NCBI GenBank assembly: GCA_038236865.1
Contig: JBBRZI010000016.1
Location: 1 to 23,276, forward strand
Length of the DNA stretch: 23,276 nt
Origin: UBA4729 sp038236865
GTDB taxonomy: Bacteria > Patescibacteriota > Saccharimonadia > Saccharimonadales > UBA4665
Reading direction: 5' to 3'
Under the pieces are notes generated by a model. The model ran no database searches, was not told the origin of the DNA, and was given only the letters and a program-made list of their open reading frames with translations. How positions within the stretch are numbered: the first letter of the stretch is position 1; each line of letters starts with the position of its first letter. Made by a program: the position numbers and the translations under genes. Below are positions 21,714 to 23,276 of this stretch, one piece after another.

Positions 21714-22229
21714 ATGACAAACCCAAAACTCTACCTCTTCGTGGGCTACCCGGGGGCCGGCAAAACAGCCGTTTCTAAAATCATTCAGCAGTTAACCGGC
21801 GCTGAACACTTATGGGCCGACCACGTGCGGAGCGAAATGTTTGGCACGCCTGACCATACAGCTGGGGAAAGCCACCAATTATACGAGCGGCTGAACCAGC
21901 GAGCCGCCGAGCTGCTCAAAGCGGGCAATAACGTTATCTACGACACAAACTTCAACTTCCGGAGTGACCGTGAAGCGCTCAGGCAAGTCGCCGCTATCTA
22001 CAACGCCACCACCGTTTTGGTGTGGGTAACCACGCCGTTGGAAGTCGCCTGCCACCGAGCCGTACAGCTGCTCGGAGGCGTCGATACCCGCGTATTGGGT
22101 TCGATGACCCAGAGCGAGTTCGACGCCATCGTTGCCAAGCTAGAGCCACCGAGCAAAGATGAAAATCCGATTAAAATCGACGGCACCAAATTTGACGTCG
22201 AGTCAATCAAGCGTCACCTTAGCTTGTAG
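21714..22229 (+). CDS. P-loop kinase-like ATPase (AAA_33/zeta-toxin-like)
   Basis: The 171-residue protein is a small P-loop NTPase of the kinase type. Walker A is GYPGAGKT (11-18) after LYLFV. HLWADHVRSEMFG (about 32-44) places an acidic-Arg pair where AAA_33 kinases bind substrate (usual D-x-x-R), and NNVIYDTNFNFRSDREAL (about 72-90) matches the family's V-x-D-x-T/N-x-x-x-x-x-x-R stretch. ATTVLVWVTTPLEVACHRA (98-116) is the lid-region strand and helix. The substrate is unknown; relatives phosphorylate nucleotides, RNA ends, small molecules or UDP-sugars. The TAG stop is one base before the ATG of the nuclease gene, so the two share an mRNA. No antitoxin-like gene is adjacent, so a toxin role is not supported. 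Confidence 0.8.
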   Translation: MTNPKLYLFVGYPGAGKTAVSKIIQQLTGAEHLWADHVRSEMFGTPDHTAGESHQLYERLNQRAAELLKAGNNVIYDTNFNFRSDREALRQVAAIYNATTVLVWVTTPLEVACHRAVQLLGGVDTRVLGSMTQSEFDAIVAKLEPPSKDENPIKIDGTKFDVESIKRHLSL

Positions 22230-22230
22230 C

Positions 22231-22812
22231 ATGCCCCACCGACGCCACCGCCCCAGACGATATATATTCGTTGCCCTCATTCTCAGCTTGCTCTTCAGCT
22301 ACAGCTATTTGCAGCAGTCGGCGCTGTTTGGTACCGGCGCAGCCATGATCCAATCGGCCCAACCCGGGCTCTATGCCGTCCAAAACTTCGTCGACGGCGA
22401 CACGATAGCCGTCAGCATGAACGGCCAGCTAGAGAAAATCCGCTTTATCGGCGTCGACACTCCCGAAACTCACAAACCCAATACGCCGGTGCAGTGCTAC
22501 GGGCCAGCCGCTGCTGCCGCCACAAAACGTATCATTGGCACCAAGTCGATTCGGCTCGTCTCCGACAGCCTAAGTACCGACCGCGACCGCTACAACCGGC
22601 TGCTGCGCTACGTCTACCTCACCGACGGGACGCTCGTCAATCAGCAGCTCATCCGCGGCGGCTACGGATTTTACTATCCCTATTTTCCTTTTACTAAATC
22701 CGACCAGTTTTCGCTCGCCCAATCCCAAGCTCAGGCCAGCCACGCCGGCCTTTGGGGTACTTGCCATCCGGCGGCAACCGATAGCGGTGGCTTTGTTTCA
22801 AATAATCAGTAG
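22231..22812 (+). CDS. Thermonuclease (SNase-like), membrane-anchored or secreted
   Basis: The 193-residue protein is a staphylococcal-nuclease-family phosphodiesterase that cleaves DNA and RNA outside the membrane with calcium. A basic start (HRRHRPRR) and one hydrophobic helix (YIFVALILSLLFSYSYL, 11-27) act as signal or anchor. The active-site residues are all present: Asp57 (VDGDTI), Arg71, Asp76 and Glu79 (IRFIGVDTPET) and Arg123 (DRYNRLLRY), with spacing as in the S. aureus enzyme (Arg35, Asp40, Glu43, Arg87). Cys89 and Cys178 could pair. The start is ATG 22231; upstream in-frame codons lie inside the kinase gene. It may help obtain nucleotides from surrounding DNA, which would suit a nucleotide-scavenging, host-associated lineage; that role is inference. 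Confidence 0.9.
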   Translation: MPHRRHRPRRYIFVALILSLLFSYSYLQQSALFGTGAAMIQSAQPGLYAVQNFVDGDTIAVSMNGQLEKIRFIGVDTPETHKPNTPVQCYGPAAAAATKRIIGTKSIRLVSDSLSTDRDRYNRLLRYVYLTDGTLVNQQLIRGGYGFYYPYFPFTKSDQFSLAQSQAQASHAGLWGTCHPAATDSGGFVSNNQ

Positions 22813-22832
22813 CCTTAGAGCCTGTTCATAAA

Positions 22833-23276
22833 TTAATCGACAAAGGTGGCGGGGTTGACGCGGGCGATGGTTGGCCCAGCCAACAACTTGGTAAGCGACA
22901 TTCGTTCAGTAATCGGATCATAGCCGCTGTACAACAACTTGATGAGCCAGTAAAAGCCCAAAACCAACCAAATGACCGAGTACATATGGCGCTGGCTCGA
23001 TAAGCCGTGGCGGGCGTAGGTTTTCGGGCTCAGCCAGGCATAGTGCCAAAAATCAACCAGCGTCGAATCAAACCGACGCAGCGACAGGGTGGCCTGCAGT
23101 TGTTTATCGAAGGTAACTTTTAAATTAGCCTGGTGGGCATGAATCGCCAGGTCAAAGTCTTCATGCAGACCGCCGCCACTGCAGACGGTCGATCGTATCT
23201 TGAGCCAAGCGGAGCGGCGGATACCCATGTTAGCGCCCTGCAAAAAGACTTCGTCACCCATGCCGTCGGCAATCCG
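22833..23276 (-). CDS. GT2 family glycosyltransferase, C-terminal part (5' end beyond window)
   Basis: The minus-strand frame is open at the window edge and ends with TAA at 22833. FLQGANMGIRRSAWLKI and GGGLHEDFDLAIHAHQ form the GT2 acceptor-binding region, with the usual E-D pair where the catalytic base lies. Downstream are YAWLSPKTYARHG and one or two hydrophobic segments (VIWLVLGFYWLIKLLY), a membrane-associated C-terminus as in cell-wall or lipid glycosyltransferases. The nucleotide-binding N-terminal part is outside the window. It converges with the nuclease gene, with 20 bases between. Acceptor and product unknown. Confidence 0.8.
   Translation of the reverse strand, partial: RIADGMGDEVFLQGANMGIRRSAWLKIRSTVCSGGGLHEDFDLAIHAHQANLKVTFDKQLQATLSLRRFDSTLVDFWHYAWLSPKTYARHGLSSQRHMYSVIWLVLGFYWLIKLLYSGYDPITERMSLTKLLAGPTIARVNPATFVD

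Noticed and set aside
21714..22229. Zeta-type toxin of a toxin-antitoxin pair
   Set aside because: No small antitoxin gene precedes it; it is paired with a nuclease and has its own promoter.
1..23276. Alternative genetic code with UGA as glycine, as in Gracilibacteria
   Set aside because: TGA ends well-defined genes (atpG at 14556-14558, atpF at 17393-17395, the gene at 4538), and no conserved protein needs readthrough of TGA.

Overview
The window is bacterial chromosome, most likely from a Candidatus Saccharibacteria (TM7/Patescibacteria) relative. This placement is inferred from the overall gene set (compact ATP synthase operon, type II NADH dehydrogenase, MarP-like protease, MscL, many short lineage-specific proteins) and not from a marker tree. 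TGA is used as a real stop (4536-4538, 14556-14558), so the genetic code is standard.

Layout. 1-2941: the start of a GlcD-like FAD oxidase (minus), a divergent GT4 glycosyltransferase, a paired palindromic REP-like element, and a type II NADH dehydrogenase. 3065-4538: an AT-richer patch with a MarP-like serine protease interrupted by one in-frame TAA and an unknown four-helix membrane protein. 4686-8030: a UvrD-type helicase fused to a PD-(D/E)XK nuclease. 8031-10090: a hairpin-rich repeat tract, a strong bidirectional terminator, an aquaporin with a lysine/alanine tail, about 520 bases without a gene, and mscL with a zinc ribbon. 10091-12334: a second AT-richer accessory patch with a secreted protein resembling G1 (eqolisin) glutamic peptidases and a small membrane protein. 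12335-19417: a complete F1Fo ATP synthase operon on the minus strand, atpI/Z-B-E-F-H-A-G-[orf57]-D-[orf76]-C. 19593-22812: plus-strand genes for glutaredoxin, an unknown protein, a corrinoid adenosyltransferase-like protein, another unknown, a P-loop kinase-like protein and a membrane-anchored thermonuclease. 22833-23276: the 3' part of a GT2 glycosyltransferase (minus).

Most unusual: (1) two small unrecognised ORFs lie inside the ATP synthase operon on either side of atpD, joined to their neighbours by an ATGGTTGA overlap and three TAATG overlaps; (2) about ten genes have a -10 hexamer only 6-9 bases before the ATG, which predicts leaderless mRNAs, including the ATP synthase operon, NDH-2 and the helicase-nuclease, while most accessory or osmotic genes have Shine-Dalgarno leaders; (3) a probable glutamic peptidase with both catalytic positions kept; (4) a protease whose catalytic triad is split by one stop codon.

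Functionally, NDH-2 would feed electrons into a respiratory chain (the terminal oxidase is not in this window). The ATP synthase could use the resulting proton gradient. Aquaporin and MscL, separated by a long non-coding region, form an osmotic pair. Glycosyltransferases at both ends suggest nearby cell-envelope functions.
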